Source: Marasmius tenuissimus (lineage: Eukaryota; Basidiomycota; Agaricomycetes; Agaricales; Marasmiaceae). From it: 64,000 nt of DNA. The DNA is taken from contig JAQOTA010000064.1 of NCBI GenBank assembly GCA_029532415.1, positions 744,001 through 808,000 of the forward strand. Reading direction: 5' to 3'. Positions within the stretch are counted from its first letter, which is position 1, and every line of letters starts with the position of its first letter. The notes below the pieces were generated by a model. The model had not been told where the DNA came from. It ran no database searches and worked only from the letters and a program-made list of their open reading frames with translations. The translations under genes were made by a program, and so were the position numbers. This document shows, one piece after another, positions 20,252 to 31,300 of the stretch.

Positions 20252-21066
20252 AACGAGGGCTTGAACTTCATCAGCCGTGCGAGGCGGTAACCATTTTTTC
20301 GGAAGTGGTCGGCCCTGCTCGTCGGTCCTGGGGACCGGAAGATTGGCTTTGTAGTTACGACGGGCAGCCTCATGCTGTTGTCCGGTACGATAGAGTCCGT
20401 CGTCCCAAGGTGGGTTGTCCCGAGTATAACCGGACGTGGGTAGGAAGTTGGGTCTAGCGCTAGCAGGGCCACCTTCATCATCCACATCCATTGGGTTGGC
20501 TGCAGATCCGGCCTGGTTGTCCGGGGTAGATTCACCGCCATCGGTGCGGCGTCTCTGGCCCTTTCGGTCCGTACTGTACTCACAGAGGTGTTCCAACTCC
20601 TCCTGTGTGCTTTCCAGGTCAGACTGTGTCTTGTTGTAATTCAAGAGCATATCTTTGAACTTGTCATTGAGACGGTCATAGGACCACTCGGCAGTCCGTT
20701 GAGCTCTACGAGCTTCGTGAAGCTCTAGCTCCAACTTGGAGTTAGTAGCGCTTAGCACTTCGTTCTGAAGGATGTAGGGCCGGGCAACAATAAGGTTCCG
20801 TTGCTTGATCCCTCAATACAGTGATTGCCAATGCTATTGCTGCAGTGCTTTAAGAAGGATTTACAGTCAGAGCAGTTGCACTCATGAACTGTTTGTCCCA
20901 AATATTCAATGGAGGTCCACTTCAAGTGGCGGGGAATCTCAGGTGGTGCTGAGTTGAGAGAGTTGAGGACGGGATTGGAGTTATCCCCTCCCCCCTGGCG
21001 AGAAGAAGCGGAGCGAGGTGCATGAACAGAGTTATTCAAAGACATTGTGGGCTTGAGTAGGAGCAA
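20252..21066 (-). pseudogene. Gypsy-1 ORF3, proximal part (upstream of Copia-2)
   Basis: Starts MSLNNSVHAPRSAS at 21066, about 70 bases after the pol stop. It encodes a Cys-rich segment (HECNCSDCKSFLKHC). A frameshift near 20805 moves the homologous reading into the frame running to 20257. That frame holds a heptad-like coiled coil (LELELHEARRAQRTAEW, KTQSDLESTQEELEHL), a polar spacer and PKKWLPPRTADEVQALV. Copia-2 interrupts it there. An extra ORF downstream of integrase occupies the position of env in retroviruses, but this one looks soluble. Function unknown. Confidence 0.7.
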
Positions 21067-21138
21067 TTATCGTTGCGCAACCATTACTCAACCTTAAATA
21101 TCGGATTATGCACCTGCGGAAGCGGATCTAAAAGTGGT

Positions 21139-22440
21139 TTAACTCAATTTTTCGTTGAGTTTACCCTCGGACTTCCCTGTGCGGGGAAGTTGGCGCCAAC
21201 TGGACACGTTTTTTAGCGATAGGTACCTGTCCAGGGCGGCTAACTCCTTGCAAGTATCATAGGTTTCAACTGTTGTATCACCCAAGTTCCACAGCACGTG
21301 GAACATTATTTTACGGCCGTCCCAATGGTGGCCGATAATCTCTTCAACCAACCATTTGGCAGTACTGGGATCACCAAAATCATAGGGATCACTAGCTGAA
21401 CGGTTCGGGAAGAGCGAATCATTGTTAGGTATATGTTTCCGAAGTAGGGAAACATGGAAATTATTATGAACACCGCGTTTGGCGAGTTCAGTAGGTAGCC
21501 CGATTCTATAATTTGAGGATTCAGGCTTGGTATCAATCACTGGGTAGGGACCCAAGAATTTCGGTAGAAGCTTGGCCGCTCTACCTTTGGGTAGGTTCAA
21601 ATTTTTGGTTGAGATGTAAACCAAATCATTTTTCTTGATCTCCGGGTCGTCTCGTCGGCGTTTATTCGACGAATGGGTTTGAAGAACCCGGGACTCTATA
21701 ATATTATCATGTGCGTCCATCAAATGGGACAGAACACGTTCAGCAAATTTCCGTACTCCGCGAGATACCTCAGGGTCTTTGGGGAATTCCCTAAGCGTGG
21801 TGGGCATGTAGCCTCCGTCTAACTCAAAGGGAGCAAACCCAGTTGACTCTGAAATACTTGAATTAATTACAAATTCAATGAGCGGGAGTTTCTCAACCCA
21901 GTTCCTTTGATCTGGGTTGACAAATGAACGGAGTAGTTGGCCAATCGAACGATTGACCCGTTCAGTCACTCCGTCAGTCTGCTGGTGGTAAGCCGTAGAC
22001 ATAAGGAGTTTGGTCCCGAGTAGGCGATGAACCTCTCGCTACCATCGGGACGTAAATTTCGGATCTCTATCCGAAACAATTGATTCGGGTAGTCCGTGAA
22101 GTCGGACTACCTCTTTGACAAACAACCAAGAGAGTTCCGTTGCGGTGATGTTGACGTTCACGGGTATGAGGTGCACCCGTGAAGTGAGTCGACAAATGAC
22201 TACCCAAAGATAGTCATATCCTTGAGACTCGGGGAATGGACCAAGAGTCCATTCCAATTGACTCCCACGGTTGAGTTGGGACTGGAAGTGTGTGTAACTT
22301 GCCAGCAGGCTTCAAGTTTGAAGTCTTACTTTGTTGGCATCTTTCACAACTCCTACAGAAAGAACGCTTCAACGTCCCCGTTGATTCTAGGCCACCAGAA
22401 CCACCGTCGAACGCAATCTGATGTTCTCTGTTCGCCATAA
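21139..22440 (-). pseudogene. Gypsy-1 integrase core, GPY/F region and chromodomain
   Basis: Fragments: the CC half of the HHCC finger (CRSCERCQQSK) and the first catalytic region (PWESIGMDSW) at 22438; IVSDRDPKFTS (second Asp) at 22257-22039; and AYHQQTDGVTERVNR (catalytic Glu) from 22002. A GPY/F motif (KFLGPYPV) and a chromodomain-like end (KWLVEEIIGHHWDGRKIMFH) follow. Stops and frameshifts fall after SIPRVSRI and after FTSRW. The C-terminal piece of 287 residues is open to 21139. Confidence 0.9.
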
Positions 22441-23279
22441 TGGCCTACAACAAGGTGGGCCTGGTTTATCACGAGTCCTTTGAGACTCTCACCCGTAGTG
22501 GACGACTTTCCTTTGGGAATACAGAGTACTGACTCGCTGCCACAGTTCACGGTGTACATCAAGCCATTTTGAATGTCAAATGCCTTGTGGTCATCGGGTT
22601 TTTCGAGAACCCGCTTGAATAATGTGTCCTCGGGGTACAAGCGTTGAACATCAAGTTCAAAGCTTGTATCTTCATTTAATTGGGTTGGTAGTGCTGGGTC
22701 CCGTATGCGGGACTCAAAAACTGTTGGATCCTCCTCGATTTTGCCAGTTTCCTCATGTGACTCATCTGTTGAGTCGATTTCCTGGTGTTCTAGAAGTTCC
22801 CGAGCCTCCTTGTCTCTAGGTTGCTCAGGCTCTTTTATTTGACGATTTTGGATTCGCTCTGATCGTCTAAGAGCAGCCAAACGGTCCTGCTCAAGTAATT
22901 CTTCAATGCGGTCGTTGGGTAGGTCATCCATGCCCTTATCCAATTGAACATCTGCATTGACAGATTCATAGCTGCGGCGTATACTTTCTGGATTATCAGA
23001 CTCGTAATACCGAGAGAGTGCATCGGCAGCCTTATTTTGTACGCCTTTCACGTACCGAATATCGAAGTCAAATCAAGAGAGATATTTCATCCACCGGGTT
23101 TGGCAGCTGGATAGTTTTCGTTGTGTTAGAAAGAATTCTAACGCTTTGTGGTCAGTGACTACGTGAATGCGGTATCCCAGTAGTTTATCTTCCCACTTAA
23201 GCAATGCTTCAAGTATTGCAAGCGTTTCTAGCTCAAAAACACGATAGTTATGTTGAGCTGAAGTGAATTTCTTGGACAT
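22353..23279 (-). pseudogene. Gypsy-1 RNase H end and integrase N-terminus
   Basis: 23279-23073 encodes AILEALLKWEDKL and VVTDHKALEFF of RNase H and ends in a stop. 23051-22353 resumes with KGVQNKAADALSRY, the usual end of RNase H. It then has a charged linker and the integrase finger HLVVGHYGEQRTSDCVRRW. These are standard Ty3/gypsy landmarks in two broken pieces. Confidence 0.9.
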
Positions 23280-23300
23280 GAAACCAGCCGGGCGACAAGT

Positions 23301-24266
23301 TTACCAGGTTCGTCCTTGCCCGTACATTGCACCAATGCCTGAAACCGACACATCACAGATTACCCAAATAGGCTCATCTGATGATGGATCAATTGGCTTT
23401 AGAATTGGGGCCTTTGCTGCCAGCATCTTGATATTCTCGAAACAAGATTCATGAATTGGTAGCCAATGGAACGGTGAGTCGTTCCGGGTCATATTTGATA
23501 AAGTCCCACCATATACTGCAACATCAGGCATGTATGGGGCTATATATTGAACGAGTCCGAGAAATCTTTGGACATCATTGAAGTTCTGGGGTGTAGGCCA
23601 TTCGTGGATACGATCCATCTTGTCCGTATCAGCGTGAATGCCTCGATCATCAATAACATGGCCAAGGCAATCTATAGCCTTGAAATATAATTCGCATTTT
23701 TCAGCTTTTAAGTATAGATGTTGCTCTCGGAGTCGTCGAAAGACTTCTTTAAGAGCTTGCTCATGCTCTTCAATAGAGTTTGCAAAGATGAATATATCAT
23801 CTAAGTATACATGTACGCAACAGCCAATTATGTCCCGAAATATATGGGTCATGAGGCGTTGGAATGTGGCGGGTGCATTACAATCACCTTGCATCATGAT
23901 ATTACTAACATAGGTCCCGAAGGTAGTCGCAAATGCAGTCTTCCAGACGTCAGATACCTCTGTGCGGATCTGCTCATAGGCATCAGACATGTCTATTTTA
24001 GATCTGTACTTGTGTTTCGCCACATCCTGGCAGATTTGGTCCTGGTCTGGGAACGGTGTCACATCCTTGACCATGTTAGCATTATGTTGACGATAGTCAA
24101 CTATAGTGCGAATCTTCCCGTTCTTTTTGGGAATACACAACATAGGAGCTGCTTGTTCAGCAGTAGATTCAACCCACCAGCCCGCATTGGTATAGCGGTC
24201 GAGTTTTTCACTGAGTTGAAGTTTGAGAGCATCCGGGCAGCAAGGCATGTAGTAATGATATTTCAT
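23301..24266 (-). pseudogene. Gypsy-1 reverse transcriptase
   Basis: 322 codons with the RT palm: first catalytic Asp in KIDMSDAYEQI (about residue 92) and YLDD at residues 154-157. Thumb sequences follow, and the start of RNase H (PIWVICDVSVSGIGAMYGQG). The frame then shifts. A stop separates it from the upstream linker. The RT catalytic residues are intact, but the polyprotein is broken on both sides. Confidence 0.93.
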
Positions 24267-24269
24267 TCT

Positions 24270-24743
24270 CTAATCTACCAGCTGAATCTGGTGGTTTATA
24301 GCTCTGAATGACGGTAATTCCTCTGGAACACCACCAAGTATATCCGAATTTTGGTGTAACCATCTAGCTCGGAGCTTGGCTATGTCCTCTCCAGTGTAAG
24401 AACCATTCCCTGGTAGATCACCAAAGTCAGCCTCTGCATTTGCGAGGTTAGCTGCTCGGAGTTGATCTTCGTAGTGTGAGTAATCATACTCGTCCTTCTG
24501 GGAGCCCAAAGGTTCAGTATTTGACCTGAATTGGTCGCATTTTTTAGATTGGGAGAACTCTTGGACCAATTCAATGATTCGGTCCACTTGTTCAACCGAG
24601 ATTTTCTCGATTTTTGGTGCTGATGAGGGATCATTCTCATCAATCTCTTCAATAACTATTGGGAAGTTCATTGGTAAACTTTGATTGGCTCGAAGGAGAG
24701 TTTCACAAATATCATCCGCATCAACTTCTTCTTCAATCCCCAC
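24270..24743 (-). pseudogene. Gypsy-1 protease-RT linker
   Basis: An acidic segment leading to LPSFRAINHQIQLVD, the conserved lead-in to gypsy RT, after which a stop occurs. No catalytic motif of its own. It is bounded by stops on both sides that an active element would not have. Confidence 0.75.
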
Positions 24744-24782
24744 ACCACGTCTTTTGGGCCGTGATTTCTCAGTTTTCCCGAG

Positions 24783-25229
24783 TCATTTCGGGCTGTCTTT
24801 GCGTCTGAAACCTTTTGATCTCATTTCTCGACGCATAGAAGTTCGACGTTTCAATTCGGCTGCATCCTCCCCCACTGAAAGAGTAGGAGCAGGCCGGCCA
24901 TCTATGAGAATTTGGTCGTGCCGGAAGTCCATTTGGATTCCGTGCTTTCTCATGAAGTATGTACCGACAATTGCATCATATCGGTCAATATTCACAATAT
25001 CAAAGTATAATTTATCCTTGATACCCGAGTATTCAGTATCAACTACTGCACCATAGTTGAACTTAGCTCGACTACCAAAGGTTCCAAGTTGGAGTGAGTG
25101 TTGCTCAGCAAGCTCGTATACCTTGATATTGGCAATACGAGCGAAACCTGCGCTTAGACACTCAAGAGTGTAACCAGAATCAAACAGGGTTAATGATGGT
25201 TTGCCTCCAATATTGAGTAAAGCGACCAT
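24783..25229 (-). pseudogene. Gypsy-1 aspartic protease
   Basis: Contains LTLFDSGYTLECLS with the retropepsin Asp-Ser-Gly at about residue 17, then YDAIVGTYFMRKHGIQMDF, typical of gypsy proteases. It is separated from gag by about 60 bases and a stop. Confidence 0.88.
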
Positions 25230-25292
25230 TGGTCAACGCTCTGAAGCCCCACCACGGTTTGGGCGAGCCAACTTTCTAGAGGATCAGCGGAG

Positions 25293-26960
25293 TCAGACGT
25301 CTACAGTAAGTACATCCGGTTCCTTGTTCTGATTAACTGCAAACAGTTGATCTCCAATTGTATATGGATTGGTATTGAGGTCAATGGAGGGGAATTGTGA
25401 TTCCTCAACATCATCCTCAATCACAACAGCAGGACCCAAATCTGCGAGTGGATTGTAGATATCATCAAGATTAATGTGTAGTGCATCATTCTCACTGATT
25501 CTACCCATCCAGTCGCCAAAATCAGCGTCATTAGCCATGTATGCGCCATAATCTTCAGATTGTTCTGCAATGGATTCACCCTCTGAGCTCAAAACTTCAG
25601 TTTCAGAGTTCTCGGGCGACTCCTGGGCTTGATCTTCGTCATTTACGGGTTCACTCGACTCATTCAAGTCGTCCCCAATGGCGAATAACTTAGGTTGACC
25701 ATAACGTTCACACGTTGGGTCACTGGCATAATGTCCGACTTTACCACAGCCGTAGCAGAGCAGAGCTCCGCTACCCGTAGGTTTAGGTTTGGACTTATCA
25801 AAGTTGTTCTTTGATTGTGTATTGGGTTTGGCTGAACCAAATTTTCTAGGGTCTATATTAGGTTTCTGACCACCTTGACGGTACCTTGGAGGCGATCGAC
25901 TATGACACGCGCCTTGGTAACGGCGCCCTCCAACCTTCCTAGCCTGTTCGGACAATTGGAGTGTGTGATGTCGAGGCTGGTTACCTCCTGAATCACGTTG
26001 ATTCGAGTTATTTGATGCTTGCTTAGCCTCAGAGGACGACTTGCGTTTGAAGTAGTACTTTTCAATTGCATTATCATCCTCATATTGCTGTACGGCTTTT
26101 ACCATCTGTTTAACAGTGGAATAGTCTGGTACAGCACCTCGTTTTATCATTTCAGGGATCATCTCTTTTGGTAGTCCGTCAACAAACCTACGTTTAAACG
26201 TGAATTTGTCAGGTCGGGATATCATTCGGTACGCCCAGCAACCGAGTGTATTGTAGTACCGCTTGACTCCTTTCCTAGGGTCATAACGGACATTATCAAA
26301 CTTATCTGCAGCCTCGTGGATTGTTGACGTCTGTACACAGTGATCAAACAGTGCAATTATGGCATCCTCAAACGTCCATTCCTCACGTTCTCGGTGTGGT
26401 CCTCCAATTTCATCATTGTAATACTGGAGTGCATTGCCCGATAGTAACATGCCCAGACATTGAACACGAATGTGATCAGCGTCCGGGCCACTCACTTTGT
26501 TGACTACCATCCATCGTAGTATGGCCATCAAGAAGCCTTCAAACTTTTCAACGTCGGGATCTTCGGCATAGTGTTCTGGTTCCAGAACCTTGATGGATTT
26601 CAACCCATCAATATTTGGGATAATAGCACCAATTTGTTCACGGATTTGAACGTGGTATTTATGGTGAATTCTCTTCACCCAACGGCGACAGGCAAAGTTT
26701 TCTAACTTGTCCATCTCATATCTCTTGGCTTTTTGTTCCCGCTTGCGGACACGAGTAGTCTTGGATTTAACTCCATGAGAATATATTGAGTCATTATCAG
26801 ATGAGTACAGCGAGTCGGTGGAGTACTCGCTATCATAATCTTCACTCAAAGATTCACTATCCCAAGGTATGCCACGCCGCTTTTTCGGGTAGTTTTTCCT
26901 CGGGGGGTGGTTTATTATCACGGTTATGGTCTGAACCGTTATTACTGTCACTGTCATCAC
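25293..26960 (-). pseudogene. Gypsy-1 gag, 5' end lost
   Basis: Long frame with a capsid-like region (MLLSGNALQYYNDEI, FDNVRYDPRKGVKRYYN) and a zinc knuckle CYGCGKVGHYASDPTC. The knuckle spacing is C-x2-C-x4-H-x6-C rather than x4. The N-terminal residues from the first Met (VTVITVQTITVI) look like an out-of-frame reading of a Gly/Asp/Asn-rich segment, so the true start is lost or shifted. Sequence above about 26990 no longer belongs to the element. Confidence 0.85.
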
Positions 26961-26969
26961 CTCCGGGAT

Positions 26970-28330
26970 CTCCAGGGTCTCAAAGTGGAGAAGACACTCA
27001 ATAGATATCTCAAAGTAGGTGGGGGATGGTGAATAGCAGAGTTATCCTCAGTAGGCAAAGGTTTATGCCTATTTATTGCTACGTTGGCCTGAAATTCCCA
27101 TACTTCTCTTGTACTTACAAGTGACCTCTTTTCACCAGCCTCTGACCTTGAGAGACAAGGCATTATTTTGTATTCTAGGGTGGACTGGCCGAATTCAAAC
27201 CCCTACTCCTGTTGTTTGAGCTTGCAGTGAAGATATTCATGGTGCATTGCTCACCTGGTATGTTGTTGTCTTGTACTAATTCCTCAGCTCAAAGCTGGCT
27301 GGGGCAGTGTAAGGATTGTGTAGATCAGATAGAGATAGGATAAGATATGGGGGTTTATATGCTGTTGGATAGATGGATAGAAAAGAGATAAGATGAAGGA
27401 GTGTGTGAGCAACAGATCTAGAGCAGATAGTAGCTGAAGGTTTTGCCAACAGCACCATGAACTGAGCTGTCCTTCTACTACATTAAGAGGACAAGTTGTG
27501 AGAGAGAAGGAAAGACATTAGAGTCATGATGGGAAGGTATCCAGGTGAGTCCTGGCTGACTTTGAGTCTTCCAATACAGGATAGACATATAGAGCTTATA
27601 TAGAGTTATAGTAAATGAATGAATGATAAGTGAGTCAAATGCTGGAAAGGTTGATGTATCATATGGAAGTCAAACAAGGGGAGAATGATACCGGAAGGGA
27701 ATTGAACTGGAAATGAATATGTGCGTGATGGAATTAAGATATGAATAGCATAAGTGAGCATGGGAATGTCTCAGAAGTCGGAGATGAGTAAGTCAGGATA
27801 AGTCAGAATGAAAGATGGAAAGAGTCCCAGAAGCAGAGGTGGAAGCAGTGGAGGTTCTGGGGATGGACTTGGTGTGAGAGACTGAACTTGGAAGTGAAGG
27901 TTGAGTCCCAGGAATGGAATAGTGTTGGGATGGACTAGAATAATAGCTCAGAAGTACCTGGAATGGGTCTGGAAGTGTTGTGACTAGCCAAGTGTGATAT
28001 GACCAGGTGAGATAGACCAGGGTAAGATGCATAGATGTAACAGGCAGTTTCCATTTGGCTTTGGTACTGCTAGGGCTCAAGGATCTGGGGATATGAAGGG
28101 GATTTTGCTTGTACTTTGACTCACAGTACGGCTTGTCGCTTATATTCTTAACCCTTGTTGCTGAGAGATGGCTTCCAAACTTTGTTTGCCAAGGTTCTCA
28201 GATTTCCAAGCAGACTGGAACCTCTCTGCCATTGCTACAGTTTAGCCTCGGAAAAGCTCGATGGTTGGTTGTGGGGCTTTCTCCCAAGGTAGACATTGGC
28301 ACCTCCTTGATAAATGCAGACAGTCCAGTC
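26970..28330 (+). pseudogene. CpG-eroded third copy of part of the B unit
   Basis: 27005-27250 aligns with 38590-38850 (shared strings CTCTTGTACTTAC and AGACAAGG). 28180-28225 aligns with 40010-40060 (CCAAACTTTGTT and GAGGTTCTCAG, with C-to-T or G-to-A differences). Order and spacing are about the same. Reading frames are interrupted. It is the oldest of three copies and lies at the left side of the CpG-poor block. Confidence 0.6.
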
Positions 28331-31300
28331 TGCTGATAAGCTTCTGAAGACATGTTTATAATAGGCTCTGTTGGAAAATGGAAACTACCTACAGAGACCA
28401 TGAAACCAAAATAACTGATATGGCTTAATAAGTAAATGAGGATGACAGGTGCCAATGCTATGTTGATGGGAGAATTGATTGGAGTGACTCTGGTGATGGT
28501 AAATGGCAAGATCTGTGGAAGTAAGGCTGGCACCAGGGTAGGCAGGACAAAAGAATAGTGGCAGTTCATGACAAAATGCTGACTCCCCCCTCATTGAAAA
28601 GTACATCTCAGTTTGTAATCCATGACAAGGTGCAGTCAATAAGCTTTGGACCTTTGAATGTCACTGATACTTAGAAGATCTCCTGTCTTTTCTGCCCAAC
28701 TCAGCCCACTCCCACTGGTTTACTAACACTTGTGGGTTGATAGCCTGCCAGTGGCAGCAGCCAAGGTATGGATTCAGAGGTATCAATGTCTCATGGGAGG
28801 ACTGGATGCTGGAGGCCTGAAATTGCCCGAAGTGCTGGGAAGCAGCCTTTAGTACAAGTGAGTCCATGGGAATATCAAAGAGACCATTGGTGGACCATTG
28901 CAAGATGGATCAGTGTAGGTTACAACTGGAAGAATTGCAGATGGGTTATGTGGGTGAAGAAGATCCTGGTTGGGGATGAACCAGGTGCAAAATGGTAACC
29001 CCAATGTCTAGGATGAGTGTCTGGGTGTTTGGGAAGGTGCCTGTACCAAAAGGGACACGGGATATGTGAGGAGTTGGCAGAATTGGGGATTTAGGCACTG
29101 GGAAAGGTGGCTGTGACTCCTACATCATATGAAACTTGATACGCCCTTCAGTAGCTGCCATCTCCAGGGGCAAGGATGCTGACTGTGGCTATACTAATAC
29201 TTCAATTGATGTACCTTGCACAAGGGGTGAGGGCTGATAAGTGGCTGGTACAAACCATCTGCCCATATTCATTCTCAGTGGCAATAAGGAGACCTCATCT
29301 GAGTTGCTGGTATTTAGAAGCTGGTGCTGCTGCACATCACTCAGCGTTTGGCTAGCTCCTCTAAGCTGCTTCAAGGTTTGGGCAGGTAGGTGGACTGGGA
29401 TCTGGAGGGAGAGGTGACAGGCAGAGTGATGTGGCTGTGCATAACTGGCTTCAGACATCTGAGCATTTTAAGAAACAAACCATGAGATGGTTTGTTAATC
29501 AGGTAAGGTGTAAGGTGCTCTGTACATCCAAGCATGTGAAGACAAATACTAAGATGGTTTGTTGATACCAAAGTTCCTGAGTAGTGTACAAGTAGCATAC
29601 AGTAGCATATAGTGGCTGCCCAGAACCTCAATCAGAGATACCTATCATCAGTTTTATGCAAAGAATCTAGAAGCTCAAAGTCAGTGTGCAGCTGCTTCAG
29701 CAAACTTGTCACCTGGAATATTGAGTAACAAAGCTAGATCCTTACAACACCCTGTAATGGTAGTGTTGTCATCCGTCAGTCCAGTCGGGTTCCAGTTTGG
29801 TTTGGGCAGTTTGGGCAGAACTAGTTCTCCTTAACTAGTTCAAGGCTAAGCAGTTAGGTAATCTCACCAGAATACCCTGGACATGCATGAAAACTTGATA
29901 CTGATGTGCTGAGTTTCAAGTTTGCCTAAAAAAAATGAGGCCAGCTCAAGATGGTGACATGATGAAATGAGAGAGCTGGCACCACCATTGCATAGCAGGC
30001 TGCCAAGCACCTTCTTTTTTATATACAATAGTTGTAATTTGTAAATTGCAAGCCGAATCTTTGATTTTAGCATACTATACATAGATGTATCTACCCCAGT
30101 GTCACATAAACAATCACATATTATGTACATAATAAGCTCATAGGACCTTGCCAGTTGCTTTGGTCCAGCATGATTGGGGGGTGAAGAAAAATGTTGGCTT
30201 GAACCAGTTCCAGGGTAAACTGATTCCTGGAGCCAGTTCGAGGGCAATCCAGTTTCAAACCAGTCAAATTGCAGTTTTAACCAGACTGCTGGTTACACTA
30301 AATGGCCTTGTTGAAGTCTACCCTCAGTCATAGTGTTCACCTTGTACCCAGTACTGGTAATTGAAGTACCGATGATCAGGGGGTGGTAATGACCTGACAA
30401 ATAATTCAATGGGTTGGGATCACAGGTATATGGAAAGAACTATAGTTGATTACTGAAACATAAATTGTGTGACTTCACAGTGGTGTTTCTATCAGTATTT
30501 TAACTCTATTACTTCAAGATTGTACTCACAAGGTCTTTATAGTTTAGCACCTAATGCACCTAATGCTAATTTGGTTGTATTGGGTGGCATCCAGGTGCAA
30601 AATATGTACAGGTCCTATCCGAGATGCTGCACACCCCTCTACAATTGGTATGAGTCCTTTGTAGCTCCAGCATGTCAAGAATCCTCAAATTATTGAATGA
30701 ATAAGCAAGGTAGATACAGGATATAAATAAAGTTGAACAAAAGGTAACTAGAGATTACATGAATTCACTCCAATCATAACTCTACAGCTCTTATCCACCA
30801 TGTCCTCTGGGTTTACTGTTTTCTAACAACTATCAGAATTATGATTAGAATAGAGAGTGTAGTTGTGCCCAGGAGCACCCCTCTGAGTGAGTTCTTTGTT
30901 CAGCCAAGCAAACTCAACATCATCTGCTTGATACAGCTCCATGTGTATTTGTGCTCCAGTGAAGCTCCCTTTGAGATGGTTGCTCAACAAAGTGGATTGA
31001 CTCCATCATCTGCTGAACACTCTCAACTGATTTTCCATGTGCAACTCGAACAATAATCAGAGTAGGTGCCAGACCCTAGAACGCCATGCTAATCATAAGA
31101 TTCCACATGATAAAACATAAACACTGGAGTACATACTGTCATTAGAGTTGCAATAGGTGCCAGACTGACAGGAGATGTTCCATAAGTGTTTGGGTCAAAA
31201 ATAAGTGGCACCACTATTGAAGTTATGAGTGTGGTAGGATACAATATCCCTGACTCTAGACTGTATAAAATAAGCAGAGTAGTTATAATGAAGATTGAGA

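Larger units (their letters stand above)
12473..26990 (-). mobile_element. Gypsy-1: decayed Ty3/gypsy chromovirus, 5' truncated, split by Copia-2
   Basis: On the minus strand the order is gag (26960-25293), protease, linker, RT, RNase H, integrase with a chromodomain, a third ORF, polypurine tract and 3' LTR (12655-12473). That order plus the chromodomain defines a chromovirus. Copia-2 interrupts it between 13891 and 20251. No 5' LTR is found above 26960: the 183-base LTR sequence is not repeated there, and the flank instead resembles the B unit. The element is therefore truncated at its 5' end. Stops and frameshifts separate most domains, so it cannot encode an intact polyprotein. Confidence 0.9.

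Noticed and set aside
12854..21066. Gypsy-1 ORF3 as an envelope gene
   Set aside because: The position fits, but I see no signal peptide, no membrane anchor and no cleavage-like site. Coiled coil and Ser/Thr linkers suggest a soluble protein.
27276..30247. Frames of 60-130 codons in the CpG desert (for example 28198-28569 and 29864-30247 minus)
   Set aside because: Low CpG removes CGA-derived constraints and gives chance open frames. No family resemblance or splice series was found apart from the gene at 30920-32410.
29750..30310. Possible inverted-repeat element built of CCAGTT/AACTGG strings
   Set aside because: Several such strings occur in both orientations near 29780-29840 and 30190-30290, but I could not define matching ends or a target duplication.
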